Shown piece by piece: positions 35,242-46,216 of a DNA stretch of 64,000 nt. Every line of letters begins with the position of its first letter. Within the stretch, counting starts at the first letter, position 1. Made by a program: the position numbers and the translations under genes. The DNA comes from Rhodocollybia butyracea (lineage: Eukaryota; Basidiomycota; Agaricomycetes; Agaricales; Omphalotaceae), in assembly GCA_015501585.1 (NCBI GenBank), contig JADNRY010000037.1, positions 186,001 through 250,000 on the forward strand, read 5' to 3'. The notes beneath the pieces are model-generated. The model was given only the letters and a program-made list of their open reading frames with translations, did not search any database and was not told where the DNA came from.

Positions 35242-37082
35242 TATTTGGGTATTTACGTGTAGGTATGCGAAAGGTGCTATAAAACAACCTAACAAAAACA
35301 CTACCGCACCTAACCAGACTATCAATATGTAAGGGAGCGAGGGCGGGTTGTCAGAGATTCCCCGGGGGAAAGTCTTGTAATATCGGATGTACACGCGCGA
35401 CTGCTCCAGGTTCAAGACTGTAGCACTAACGTGGGTAACTAAGCTTAGACAACTCTTAGAACTAAGTCGAGAGAAGCCTAGTTGGGGTGTACGAGTGTAC
35501 GAGGGAACCAGGTGTGTATGTCCAAATCAATTAACCAAAACCAAAACCAATACAACGAAACTAAGATTCTCCTAGGCAAACTCTGGCTCTAGCTAGAATA
35601 GTAATCTCAAGGTTTGTCAACAACCCTAGGCAAACTCTGGCACTAGCTGCTGTGACGCCGTAAAGTCCTCGACCAAACTCTGGGCCAAGCTACGATATTG
35701 TGAGTGAACTTAATCACTAGGAACTCGTACCACAATCTTAGTGGCTCGTCTAACTTCATGAAGAAGTCAACTAAGGAACCCTCACTCTGGAGCCAAATAA
35801 TCCCTTACTAGAAGCCGTCCCCTCTAAGGAAGCAACTAGATTTGAGTTGATCTGGAGTTCGAGAGAACTCTACACACTTAAATTCAATCAAGATATAAAT
35901 GGGCTTTGCAAAGTGCGTGAAGTTTATTACTTTCTTAAGATAACCAAGTCAGGAGGCGTCATGCTACTGATCCCATGGGGACGTTCTACGGAGCACTGGT
36001 CTTAGCAGTCAAGTCGAGGGCAAGAAACTTGTCTTATTGAATAAATATATCTGGCTTATATACTGAGTAGAGAGAGTTTAATACAAAAAATAGATGAAAC
36101 AGATACAGAGAGAGACGGAAAGAGAGTGGAACAGAGGAATCTGGCTCGGAAAGGAAACTCCAGCCTATATATGGTACACACGATAAAGAAATAGTCCATT
36201 CTTGGGTATATATCAGAGGTAAAATATGATTTTGTGAGGATTAACATAGTTTTAGAGTGTTTTGATCCAAGCGAGGTTTCTCCGATTACTCCACAATTCT
36301 CCGGGGTCAGGAGTACCTTTACGCTTCATGATCACTCGCCACCCGGTTTCCCTTGGGTGAGTTTCATTCTATTCCTCGGATAGTTCTGTCCATCCTGAGT
36401 GTGATTAACATTCTCTCGAGAAGGCCTGTTATCTAGCTTTCCAACGACACCACTTATGATAATCTCGAGCAACTGCGCTGAGTATGTACAAGTGATTCCT
36501 GATAGTCGGCTTTAACGGATAAGACCTTCCATGTATGATTTCTAAGATCAAACGTTTCGATTTGCCAAGGCTATCCCGGCGCGTAGCTTTCCGTAGGACC
36601 GCTAAACATGTTTCTACCGTCCTCACGGTTGCGACCGGTGCTGCGAATAGATCTCTACAGTTTCCTTGGGATCGTTCTGGTCCATTGTTACAGACTGTAA
36701 AGTCCACATCTTAACATAGCTCATTGGGGGTCTTAGTGCAAGGGATGCCTTCCCTCATAATTCCTTCCCTCGAGTAATGCGTTGGCTTAGTACTTATCCC
36801 ACTTCGAGATGTCCTGTAGTTTAGAGAGTCTACACTCTTTGGGTATAACTAGATTGACGATCTAGCATTACATCTCCAGGCAGCCCAGGTATCCTCGCTA
36901 GCTTGGCTCTAGGCTACGCTTGTGGGCGTACCTTCACAGCTCGCTGAGTATTATTGTTAAGTTCTTTGCCTCGGCAACAGCTATCACGCTCGGGCTCCGT
37001 ATAACTCTCTTATTGCATTGTATAACATGTACAAAGTGTCAAAATGTACGGTTACACGCCTTAGGCCGATTTTAGGCCTAAT
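35242..37082 (-). mobile_element. 1.83-kb repeat family, copy 2 (minus orientation)
   Basis: 1841 bp, an inverted near-identical copy of 30313-32139, inserted in the Gypsy gag. It is flanked by a perfect 5-bp target duplication ATCGG (35237-35241 and 37083-37087). Removing the copy and one duplication restores the gag frame across PHNPD/NGGGG, which confirms the boundaries to the base. Confidence 0.82.
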
Positions 37083-37087
37083 ATCGG

Positions 37088-37652
37088 GGTTGTGCGGAGA
37101 TCCAGGGGGTCCAGGAGGATCAGGGGGAGCATCCCCATCATCACCATCAGGGTTGTTAGGAGGGTCGTCAGGAGGATTGTCGGGAGGATTATTGTCCGGA
37201 TTCTCACCTTCATCTGCAAATTCTCCTTCTCCTGTGTCCTCTGGTTGTTCGACAATCGGAGGCCGATCGTCACCCATAGTGGTATGAGATCGGTTCGAGA
37301 AGAGAGCTCCTTGGAGCTGTTCGGCAAAGGAAGGGGAAGGTGCCAAAGCGATCCTTCCGCGACGAGGAGTAAGGACTAGTGCAGTACTACTAGCACTGGG
37401 AATTTCCTTAATGTCGTATTGGTCAACATTGATGTTACCTAGGACTGCCTCAGTAGAGACAGAAGTGTTCGGAACAGCTGTTGTGGGTCCGAAGCCACCC
37501 GAGCCACATCGGCAAGCATTTCCAGCCGCAGAAACAGAATCATTGTAAGGCACAAATGACTGAGCATTGGCCACAAAGGGATTAGGAGTCTTGGTCGGCT
37601 GGATCCGAGTCTCAGAGACTGTCCGAATTCTAGGAGGTTTTCTTGGAGGCAT
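37088..37652 (-). CDS. Gypsy gag, N-terminal part
   Basis: ATG at 37652 starts a Pro-rich, disordered N-terminus (PPRKPPRIRTVSETRIQPT) that becomes very acidic and Pro/Asn-rich (DNNPPDNPPDDPPNNPDGDD) before the insertion of the 1.8-kb repeat. It continues at 35236. It lies about 65 bp inside the 5' LTR. Confidence 0.7.
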
Positions 37653-37717
37653 TTGTTTTTTTAAAAAAAAAACAGTTTTGTCAGATACGGCGTTAATGAG
37701 TACAAGTTTAAATATAC

Positions 37718-38345
37718 TGTTAAGATCGTGCAAGACCAAAGGGATCCAAAAAGTATGTATTGATGAGGTAGGTCTTGGACCGATATCGGAGATCGAAGAT
37801 GAAGTGGGACGTGCGGTATAGCTATCAGCTAGACCCTCGTCACGCCAAATAGTCCCGAGATGAAGTTCAAGAGACAAAGATGGATTCGACCGATGTAACG
37901 GCCAACGAGTAAGACAGAAGAAGGGTAGACTAGGGCGGAACTTAGTTGGACGGAAGGTCTGGTTTATCCAAGTTGATATTTAAACTGAGGACTACTGTAC
38001 AAGGTTGTACTACTTATATACTAGGAGTCCGGGGCTTCCGGATTGGTAGAAGACAATAGTTGGAAATGTATACGGAAGACCGAAGTAAGTAATACAATCA
38101 TAAGACAATAATACTCAATAGATCGGGAAGGGAATATAATCGAAGGATAATAAGAACCAATTAGAAAGTAATCCAAAAGGTCCAATGGCGGTACGTCATC
38201 GGACGAAGATAAGAGATAAGATAGGAAGATAACAAAAAGAGATAAGATGAGGAAATAGAGGGGATGGAATCAGAATGGTGCTGGGATGATAGTAGAGGTG
38301 ATCCGGCAATGATCCGAGAGATGCCGATGCGGCATGGTCGTAACA
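37718..38345 (-). repeat. 5' LTR of the Gypsy element
   Basis: 628 bp, paired with 26085-26723. The right edge abuts the ATTTC duplication, after which the DIRS RT resumes. Confidence 0.92.
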
Positions 38346-38640
38346 ATTTCCCTACATGCTTTGATATGCCCTCACAGGTTGCTGAAGCGGTGAGTGTTTC
38401 TTTATGTCTCAATTTTCTTTTGCTCCAAAGTGCTTGCTATGTGAGCAATATCACCATATCATCTAGTACTCGTTATGCGAGTACAATCATATCTCCACAT
38501 CATCTAGTACTCACTATGCAAGTACAATCATATCTCTACATCATCATCTCTACTATCCAATCTTTCAGATCCTGATCATGATCCCATACTCCAGATTGCA
38601 TCATCTCCAGACACTGCCAGTACATCAGTATATTACCTCC
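38346..38640 (+). pseudogene. DIRS-like RT, middle fragment with a possible intron
   Basis: It resumes the RT at PTCFDMPSQVAEA. A GTGAGT donor at ~38394 and a TTTCAG acceptor at ~38571 would join it to DPILQIASSPDTAS, matching the order of DIRS RTs. The putative intron holds a ~60-bp tandem duplication (CATCTAGTACTC.. near 38458-38540). After ~38630 similarity stops abruptly. Confidence 0.55.
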
Positions 38641-38928
38641 GAAAAAGGGATAGAAGTATAATATATTTTTCCCCTGAATTTTAACAAATTTTTCCAGTGA
38701 AAAAGAGTGAATATTGCCCTGGAAATAGGCATGGGAAAATAAGTACTTTTTCGGCGGCTATTTCACCCGAAATAGGGCGCTAAATATGCCATCAATTTCG
38801 CCTGATTTATTAGTAATTTTTCGTTTTATTTTTCCTTTGTAATCTCTTTGATATTTCCTTGGAAATATGAGTGGCAATAGAAAATATATTTCAATTGTAA
38901 TATGTTAACTATTTTGGCCGCGAAAAGC
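38641..38928. other. AT-rich insert of unknown origin in the DIRS RT
   Basis: About 290 bp, strongly AT-rich, with recurrent TTTTTCC, GGAAATA and CGAAAT words on both strands. It matches neither the DIRS nor the Gypsy coding sequence, nor the 1.8-kb repeat that starts at its right edge. Confidence 0.45.
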
Positions 38929-39955
38929 ATATACTGAGTAGAGAGAGTTTAATACGAAAAATAGATGAAACAGATACAGAGAGAGACGGAAAGAAAGTGG
39001 AACAGAGGAATCTGGCTCGGAAAGGAAACTCCAGCCTATATATGGTACACACGATAAAGAAATAGTCCATTCTTGGGTATATATCAGAGGTAAAATATGA
39101 TTTCGTGAGGATTAACATAGTTTTAGAGTGTTTTGATCCGAGCGAGGTTTCTCTGATTACTCCACAATTCTCCGGGGTCAGGAGTACCTTTACGCTTCAT
39201 GATCACTTGCCGCCCGGTTTCCCTTGGGGGAGTTTCATTCTATTCCTTGGATAGTTCTGTCCATCCTGAGTGTGATTAACATTCTCTCGAGAAGACCTGT
39301 TATCTAGCTTTCCAACGACACCACTTATGATAATCTCGAGCAACTGCGCTGAGTATGTAGAAGTGATTCCCGATAGTCGGCTTTAACGGATAAGACCTTC
39401 CGTGTATGATTTCTAAGATCAAATGTTTCGATTTGCCAAGGCTATCCCGGCGCGTAGCTTTCCGTAGGACCGCTAAGCATGTTTCTACCGTCCTCACGGT
39501 TGCGAACCGGTGCCGCGAATAGATCTTTACGGTTTTCCTTGGGATTGTTCTGGTCCATTGTTACGGACTGTAAAGTCCACATCTTAACATAGCTCGTTGG
39601 GGGTCTTAGTGCGAGGGATGCCTTCCCTCATAATTCCTTCCCTCGAGTAACGCGTTGGCTTAGTACTTATCCCGCTTCGAGATGTCCTGTAGTTTAGAGA
39701 GTCTACACTCTTTGGGTATAACTAGATTGACGATCTAGTGTTACATCTCCGGGCAGCCCAGGTATCCTCGCTAGCTTGGCTCTAGGCTACGCTTGTGGGC
39801 GTACCTTCACGGCTCGCTGAGTATTATTGTTAAGTTCTTTGCCTCGGCAACAGCTATCACGCTCGGGCTCCGTATAACTCTCTTATTGCATTGTATAACA
39901 CGTACAAAGCGTCAAAATGTACGGTTACACGCCTTAGGCCGATTTTAGGCCTAAT
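38929..39955 (-). mobile_element. 1.83-kb repeat family, copy 3 (truncated)
   Basis: It corresponds to about 55% of the repeat, in the same orientation as copy 2. It runs from the region of the TATA box (38929) to the GGCCTAAT terminus (39955); the other ~0.8 kb is missing. It lies in the DIRS RT just before the NEDDM block. The missing part and the adjoining AT-rich insert suggest a deletion or a later insertion. Confidence 0.72.
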
Positions 39956-40860
39956 AACGAGGATGATATGAGTGTCTTACGCTTCCACGATCCACATGGT
40001 TATTTTGGGGAAGGTTCATATCGTTATCTTTTCGATCGTGATACATGTATGGCCCTCATTGCAGCGTTGGGCATACCATGGCATCCAACCAAGACAGGAC
40101 TTTGCTTTGCTTTCGATATGACTTTTCTCGGTTTCTTTTGGGACCTGACCAATCGATGTGTTTCGTTGCCACAGATTAAATGCCTAAAGTTCCTGGTGAG
40201 AGTCGTTACACTTTTAGACAAGATTGAGCAACACCAGGGTCTTTCGCTCTTGGACATTCAGATCATCCATGGCTCACACAGTTCAACAATGATGATTTCA
40301 TCACTTGCCGTGCCTCGGGTTCTCTTAGGACTACACTGGTTTGGTGGAAAAATCAGCTCACTGCCCCTGACTTCTTCTGTCAGCTGCATCCATTGCAGCC
40401 ACTTCAGGATTTAAACATATTTGTTGATGCGTCCACAAGCTGGGGTATCGGAATCATCATCCAAAATCAGTGGTATGCTTTCCAACTCATTACAGGTTGG
40501 AAAGTTCCGGGTTTGGACATTGGATGGCTGGAAGCTGTTGCCCTTGAACTTCTCATGTATTTTATTGTACAGCTTGGCTTTCACAACACCCATCTCCTCA
40601 TGCATTCAGATAACACAGGTGCCATTGGGGCACATAACAAAGGGTGGAGTCGTAACAATGCTACTAACCTCTGTGTCCGCCGAACATATCTTATCTCTTC
40701 CGAGCATCTTATCATACCAAAGTTTGTATATATACTATCAGCGGAAAACCCAGCAGATCCCATATCACAAGGTATTTTAGGTTCTACTTCTCATCGTCTT
40801 ACTAGATCATTTCCTTTACCACCTGAACTATCCTCGCTATTCTACAAGCCTCATCATTAA
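39956..40860 (+). pseudogene. DIRS-like RT (C-terminal) and RNase H
   Basis: The EDD of the RT active site (NEDDMSVLRF) is followed by ALGIPWHPTKTG, FLGFFWDLTNRCVSLPQ and IIHGS. A short deletion with frame change near 40275 precedes QFNNDDFITC and TLVWWKNQL. The RNase H is well preserved: IFVDASTSWGIGIII, WLEAVALELL and MHSDNTGAIGAHNKG supply the acidic residues, and YILSAENPADPISQG closes the domain at TAA 40858-40860. About 60 RT residues upstream of the EDD are lost. Confidence 0.78.
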
Positions 40861-41183
40861 TGACATCCCCGTTTTTGTTCATCTACAATGCACCAGCCAA
40901 CACAGAGACAGGGGGCAATCAACCAGAAATCCATCCTCTCTCGCAGAGACCTTTGTTAGTCTCAGATACACAGTGGATAGATCCCAATGCAATGTTAGCA
41001 TATGACTTGGGAATTAGGATACCACATATACCAACACCAATCCTTCAATCAAATATTTATGATGCTCATCCCATTTCCAACATACCCACAATTTCCTTAT
41101 CAGAAACTCTCCATGATGTTCATGCTGCAGCGGCTCTTTCGCTTCCAGCAAAGAAGGCATGACACCCAACGGAACAGAACTAC

Positions 41184-42344
41184 TTGACACCAAGTCTATT
41201 TCGCCCAGCTAATGTACCAGCTGATCGTCGAGTGCTCTTGTGGACAACACCTTTTTTGCTATGCACTCAAGCTGATCAAAATATCAAAATATCACATTGT
41301 TTACAAGTGAAAATGTTTGAAGGCTTATTGGCTGCTACAACAGACGATACAAGACAGGCATATGGAGCAGGTCTGCTTCGTTTCAATCAATTCTGTGATA
41401 CAGAGTTTATCCCTGAAGCCTTGCGAATGCCAGCCTCATCTATCCTCCTTGGTGCTTTTGTTGCAGATCATATCGGAACATGCACTGGGAAGTGTATCCA
41501 AAATTGGCTTAGTGGCCTTTGCCGTTGGCATCTATTCAATGATGCAGAGTGGCATGGTCATGAGGGTTGGATTCTGTCATTGAAGAAAGCTGCAGAAAAG
41601 AAAGGCGCAGCTTTCAAATGGCCACCTCGTGGTCCGGTTGAACAACCTCACATGCTCACTCTCCGATCTCATCTAGACCTTGAGAATCCTCAGGATGCAT
41701 CCAAATGGGCAGCAGCAACGACAGCATATTGGGGCTGTCAGCGTCTAGGTGAACTTATACCAAAGTCCGCAAACAAAATCACAATGGAACATGACGTCCA
41801 CCGTTCGACTTGTGCTACATGTTCCGTGGTAGATGGATGGCATGTTATCTCATTTCACCTTCCATGGACAAAGACTACAGGTGTTGCAGGTGGTGAATGT
41901 TATCTTACTGAAATCCCAGGTGATCCTCTCTGCCCATATGCGGCGGTGGAAAATCATTTCACTATCAATCACTCACCTCCCCTGGGTACGCCTTTTTTTG
42001 CTTATCATGAAAATAAATCATGGGTTCCCTTGATCAAACCTACTTTCATTTCATGGATGACAGCTATTTTTCGCCTCCACAACCTGGAGTATGTTTTTGG
42101 GCATTCTTTCCGTATTGGTGGATCTCTGGCTTATCTTCTGCTTGGGGTTGAACCTGAAATCATCATGAAGATTGGAGGTTGGACTTCATTATGTTTTCTC
42201 ATTTATTGGAGACATCTCGAACAAGTTATTCCACAGGCCATAGCCCGTGCAATGCAATCGGAATCTCGTATGAGAGCTTTTGCATCTTCGCATTGTTTAC
42301 CTTTCACTGCAGATGAACTAGACTTTGACCTATCAAATGATTAA
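41184..42344 (+). CDS. Tyrosine recombinase of the DIRS-like element
   Basis: Integrates the circular DNA copy of DIRS elements by strand exchange. The 386-codon frame from 41184 to TAA 42344 is uninterrupted. Its N-terminal SAM-like domain includes TTDDTRQAYGAGLLRFNQFC. The catalytic domain shows the first Arg in GCQRLGELIP, the HxxR in GHSFRIGGSLA, GGW and the nucleophilic Tyr in CFLIYWRHLEQVIP. All key residues are present, which contrasts with the broken gag and RT of the same element. The 3' end of the preceding RNase H frame is ~320 bp upstream. Confidence 0.87.
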   Translation: MTPSLFRPANVPADRRVLLWTTPFLLCTQADQNIKISHCLQVKMFEGLLAATTDDTRQAYGAGLLRFNQFCDTEFIPEALRMPASSILLGAFVADHIGTCTGKCIQNWLSGLCRWHLFNDAEWHGHEGWILSLKKAAEKKGAAFKWPPRGPVEQPHMLTLRSHLDLENPQDASKWAAATTAYWGCQRLGELIPKSANKITMEHDVHRSTCATCSVVDGWHVISFHLPWTKTTGVAGGECYLTEIPGDPLCPYAAVENHFTINHSPPLGTPFFAYHENKSWVPLIKPTFISWMTAIFRLHNLEYVFGHSFRIGGSLAYLLLGVEPEIIMKIGGWTSLCFLIYWRHLEQVIPQAIARAMQSESRMRAFASSHCLPFTADELDFDLSND

Positions 42345-42486
42345 TCATTTTGTTCTTTCACTATGCCTGCACTCTGTTGGGGTTTTTGGGTTCCTCGGCT
42401 AGTTTCACATTCACCCTCAGCGAGCGGTGCTCTGGGAGCTTGGCTCCGTGTGGTATGTTTGGGTTCATGTGATCTCTCTCTTTCAG
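42345..42486 (+). other. Tail downstream of the recombinase, target of the gag-only element
   Basis: Probably the 3' part of the DIRS-like element. It ends with TTCAG (42482-42486), duplicated at 46212-46216 by insertion of the next element. Confidence 0.45.
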
Positions 42487-42738
42487 TGTAATGCCTCCGC
42501 CTCTCCATAATCACCACTGACCGTTCCGGCGATACGGTCATCCTAGACATCGCTGATAGACCAAACGGTCTATCTTATCTTTCTATTTATTATTAATTAT
42601 ATAATAAATCCGTTACTATAAGTATTGTACGATTACTTAAGAGTCTAGTTAGTCTTTTACACCGTCGTACACACAATAGTATCCTATTTGTCATGTTCAC
42701 CGGTGTTCTTAAGGACTTTGCCCATAGGGCGCGTTATA
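42487..42738 (+). repeat. Left LTR of the gag-only element
   Basis: Pairs with 45959-46211 with only a handful of differences, e.g. GTTCCGGCG versus GTATCCGGCG. High identity implies a fairly recent insertion. Confidence 0.92.
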
Positions 42739-42907
42739 CTTTTTTGAACATCAAACAATTACTATTGTGTGAATAACACAAAGCTATTAGTTAAAACAAG
42801 CTAAAAACAGTTATACTACCAAGTATAACAATCATTATTCCAACTCGCTTCACAAGCTATACAAACCCGCTCCATTTTTCCTTCTCGCTATATCATTTGC
42901 TGTCCCC

Positions 42908-45247
42908 ATGACCTCTCGAAATCAATCAGAGAAGTCACATCAGAGTGTGCGCAATCGCGCACCTTCCAGTCGTGGTGACATGTCACCACACTCAATCTAT
43001 TCAGTCGCATCAGCAACTCATTCCGTATGTGCGTCTGAAGGACGGCACTACAGGCAGGACAAGAGTCCACCGAATGAACAGTCTATGACTATTTGTAAGA
43101 AACAGCCAACCCGAGAGGGTTTAAGTGAGATTTCTTCTGCGCTACGAGATGTAGCGGCATCACTCGACAAGAGTACGCAAGTACTCAATCGTATTCTCAA
43201 TATAACTGAGAAATGGGATGCATCTAGCATCTGATCTGATGAAGAAAGATCTTCTTCATCAAGAAACAGCAATAAAATCACTATTGCTGCACCCACACTG
43301 AGACGGCCTGCTGTCACACCGCCGGTATTGCACAATGCAGCACCATCTGTTCCTACCGAGGCAAACAACTCGGTACGCCAATGGCATAAGACTGTGCCCA
43401 AGGCACCGTCCGTCCAACAATCACTGTTGGACAAACAGTATTCACAAGGGATGACCAAGTCACCCCGTCATATTCCTGTATTCCAACAGGAATATGCACC
43501 AGTGTCAGTAACTATACCGACACCCATCTACACATCCCGCATGAGACAGAGTCCCAATGCAGAGGCAGCGTCTCTGACACTGCGAGGTCCCAGGCCATTA
43601 CCGGTGACCAAATCTTGCTCACCACAAAGCGCGGTGAACATTAAAAGTGAACCGAAGTTACCTCGTAACTTCAATCAGGTAGTAGCGATACCACCACAGG
43701 AAAGTACAATGTACTTCCCTACTGCAAGGGCGCCAATGGTACCCAATATTATTACACCTCCAGTAGTTGTACCAAACACTACTGGAAATCATTCCAGTAT
43801 GGGACCGCAACACGGTACCCTTCCGGTAGTTCCTACTACCATATCCATCGCCCCGGCGACACAAAGTGTTGCCCCTCCAGTAGTACACACTACCGTAAGA
43901 CTGCCCAAATTGCCGCCCAGCAATGTGCCAGAGCCAAGTTCAATGCCAGTACCAACGGTATTGGCCGAGTTGCAACCACAGCCGCTTCCATTGGGAGTAG
44001 CTAAAGATTGGGTGAGTCGCATAGCAATTCAACGCCAACATAATGCCAGTCTCCGAGATTTCGGATTTGCGCCATCTGGGCTTCCCGACCAAATGGTGGG
44101 ATATAATGTCGATGGAATACCCGTTGACAAATTGACTACTCCCAGAGAAATCTGGGATCGATTTTACATCCCACCCGCCGAGTCCTTTCCAGGACCAAGC
44201 AACAATGTGAGAGCAAAAGCTCCTAGCAAAAAATCCCATGAAGGGGGGAGGAAGCACAAGAGTGCTAAATCCAAAGGCTGCAAACGCAGCCCATGGTCAG
44301 ATGAATCATCGGACCCAAGTGACACTGAGTCAAATACTGACTCATCGTCTAATGCCTCTTGGCTAGACAAATTTGCTACCCGCAAGGGTAAAATTACTAA
44401 AAATGAGCAGCATAAATTACTGCGCTCACTTGCATCTAAGATGCGAGAAACAACAGGTGACGACGAATGTCGTTCCCGATGGAAACACAAGGTACACAAA
44501 GTGTACCGTAAACAAATTCGAGATAAGGTAGGGAATCCTATCCCTCCCATTGAGAGCCGTAAAGCTCTTAAAGTTCCATCTCCGGAGGTCTATGATGGAT
44601 CTCCGGATGTCGATGTCTTCGAGCGGTGGCTAATGTCACTTCTCCAATGGATGGTAGTCAACCGCATGTGCGGTGACGATTACGATGCTACACGGACTGC
44701 CGTGCTTGGCATGTTTCTACAGGGCAAAGCCCTTGACTGGTATAACGACGAAGTCGCTGGTATACACCGCACTGTCCTTAAGTGGACATTTGAAGGCGCC
44801 ATTATTGGTGTCTTTGATTGTTGCATCCAAGCAATGACCATTCATCAAGCTGCATGGCAGTTTGACCTTATTGAGTATTCACCCGATACGGGTGTGAGGG
44901 ATTATTCCTAACTTACACAATGGGCATCACGGATGCTCCAAACACCGGATGATGCAACAATGCGGAAACGGTTCATTGAGGGATTACCCTTCAATATTAT
45001 CAGGCAACTCACGAACGAGGGGATCATTCCGGAGTATGCCAAATTAGAAGTGATGGTCAGAGCCGTCACATGCATTGAGGACCACACGGCCCTCACTAAA
45101 TATTATGTCTCTTCTAGGAATAGAGACAATGAACTTGAATCATCAGAACACCCCGATGAGTCGGACACCAAGAACATTAACAATGTTCTTGAGCCAATCG
45201 AGGAGGACACCTCCTTAAGTATCGGAAAGGATAAACCTTCCGAATGA
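42908..45247 (+). pseudogene. Gag of the gag-only LTR element (two internal stops)
   Basis: A single frame of about 780 codons starts at ATG 42908 and ends at TGA 45245-45247. It has an N-terminal Ser-rich part, a long Pro/Thr/Val-rich linker, a basic segment (GGRKHKSAKSKGCKRS) and a capsid-like domain (VFERWLMSLLQWMVVNRMCG, LGMFLQGKALDWYNDEVAG, RMLQTPDDATMRKRFIEGLP). Two stops interrupt it, TGA 43232-43234 and TAA 44909-44911; both could be C-to-T changes (CGA, CAA), and the frame continues unshifted after each. No zinc knuckle was seen at the C-terminus. Confidence 0.78.
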
Positions 45248-45958
45248 TTTATTGGTTTATTCCGACGCCCAGGTAATATGCCTTACCTGGGCATCACTAC
45301 TTATCCTCATCAAGCAATACTCGGAAACTTCCGAGTCTGCACGTTGAACATTCGGACATTAGAGCTCTTCAGCAACGCATCCCAAAACAGCTCCACATCC
45401 CAAAATACTCATATCGGCTCCCAAATCTGCGTGCTCCGCAAACAGTGCTCCACCGAATGGCCGGAGCTGGCTCGTATAAACATGACCAGTGTAACTACTA
45501 TTTGTGGGCTTCGAAGAACCCAATGTTCTCTTTTTTGCACAATATCATCATAGCTTGCATTGTTACTTTTTTTAATCGTCTTAGGACCAGAAGGACCTTG
45601 AGGGACACCAACAAAAGACCAGGTCAGAAGCGGAGCGGTAACTACTTAGGGTTAACACGGCCGGTGGGGTCACTTCTGATAAGATTGCTGTCCCAAAATG
45701 TAACACTCAAATTTAAATTTGAAACGTTTTGGGATGTGTTGCTGAAGAGCTCTATTTCCGAATCAAATCATACTCTAGTGGTACGCCCCACTATCGTTTG
45801 ATTCAGACAAGTCCGAAAATCTGATGCGCCGCATCAATTAAATCCCGTACTTGATGCGGGATCATTCTATGTTAAACCAAATTAGAAATGGTTTGGATGG
45901 TGATGATGTCATTACCATTTTCAATTCACATCCCTGATGTTAATCTGGTGGGGGAGGG

Positions 45959-46211
45959 TGTAACGCCTCCGCCTCTCCATAATCACCACTGACCGTATCC
46001 GGCGATACGGTCATCCTAGACATCGCCGATAGACCAAACAGTCTATCTTATCTTTCTATTTATTATTAATTATATAATAAATCCGTTACTATAAGTATCG
46101 TATGATTACTTAAGAGTCTAGTTAGTCTTTTACACCGTCGTACACACAATAGTATCCTATTTGTCGTGTTCACCGGTGTTCTTAAGGACTTTGCCCATAG
46201 GGCGTGTTATA
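45959..46211 (+). repeat. Right LTR of the gag-only element
   Basis: 253 bp, partner of 42487-42738. It is followed by the TTCAG duplication at 46212-46216. Confidence 0.92.
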
Positions 46212-46216
46212 TTCAG

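Larger units (their letters stand above)
26085..38345 (-). mobile_element. Ty3/Gypsy chromovirus LTR retrotransposon with nested insertions
   Basis: Two similar LTRs (26085-26723 and 37718-38345) are flanked by the 5-bp target duplication ATTTC (26080-26084 and 38346-38350). In minus-strand orientation the LTRs start TGTTACGACC and end TTAACA. A purine tract (AAGAGGGGGA) sits next to the 3' LTR. The order gag, protease, RT, RNase H, integrase and chromodomain runs from right to left. The element totals 12.26 kb, but 3.7 kb of that is two copies of an unrelated repeat, so the original was about 8.6 kb. The pol frame carries multiple TGA codons; the copy is dead. Confidence 0.92.
24121..42344 (+). 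mobile_element. DIRS-like tyrosine-recombinase retrotransposon, interrupted and decayed
   Basis: The order is gag-like gene, reverse transcriptase-RNase H and tyrosine recombinase, all on the plus strand, which is the hallmark of DIRS elements. It is not a single contiguous copy: a Ty3/Gypsy element with its own nested repeats is inserted at 26085-38345, duplicating ATTTC. After removing it, the RT frame reads through from DKEDF to PTCFDM. Further right the RT is disrupted again by an AT-rich insert and a truncated copy of the 1.8-kb repeat (38929-39955). Element termini were not found, so the outer coordinates are those of recognisable coding sequence; the true ends lie outside them. Confidence 0.82.
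42487..46211 (+). mobile_element. Gag-only (non-autonomous) LTR retrotransposon
   Basis: 3725 bp with near-identical ~252-bp LTRs (42487-42738 and 45959-46211) starting TGTAA and ending GTTATA, flanked by the 5-bp duplication TTCAG. A purine tract GGTGGGGGAGGG (45947-45958) immediately precedes the right LTR. The only coding capacity is one long gag frame; no protease, RT or integrase remains. This matches the TR-GAG/LARD class that depends on a partner element for enzymes. Confidence 0.9.

Noticed and set aside
38929..39955. Reading the 1.83-kb repeat as a 5'-truncated LINE, since copy 3 lacks one end
   Set aside because: No RT, no poly-A or A-rich tail, and the full copies have short fixed 5-bp duplications; a long LTR-like or unknown element fits better.
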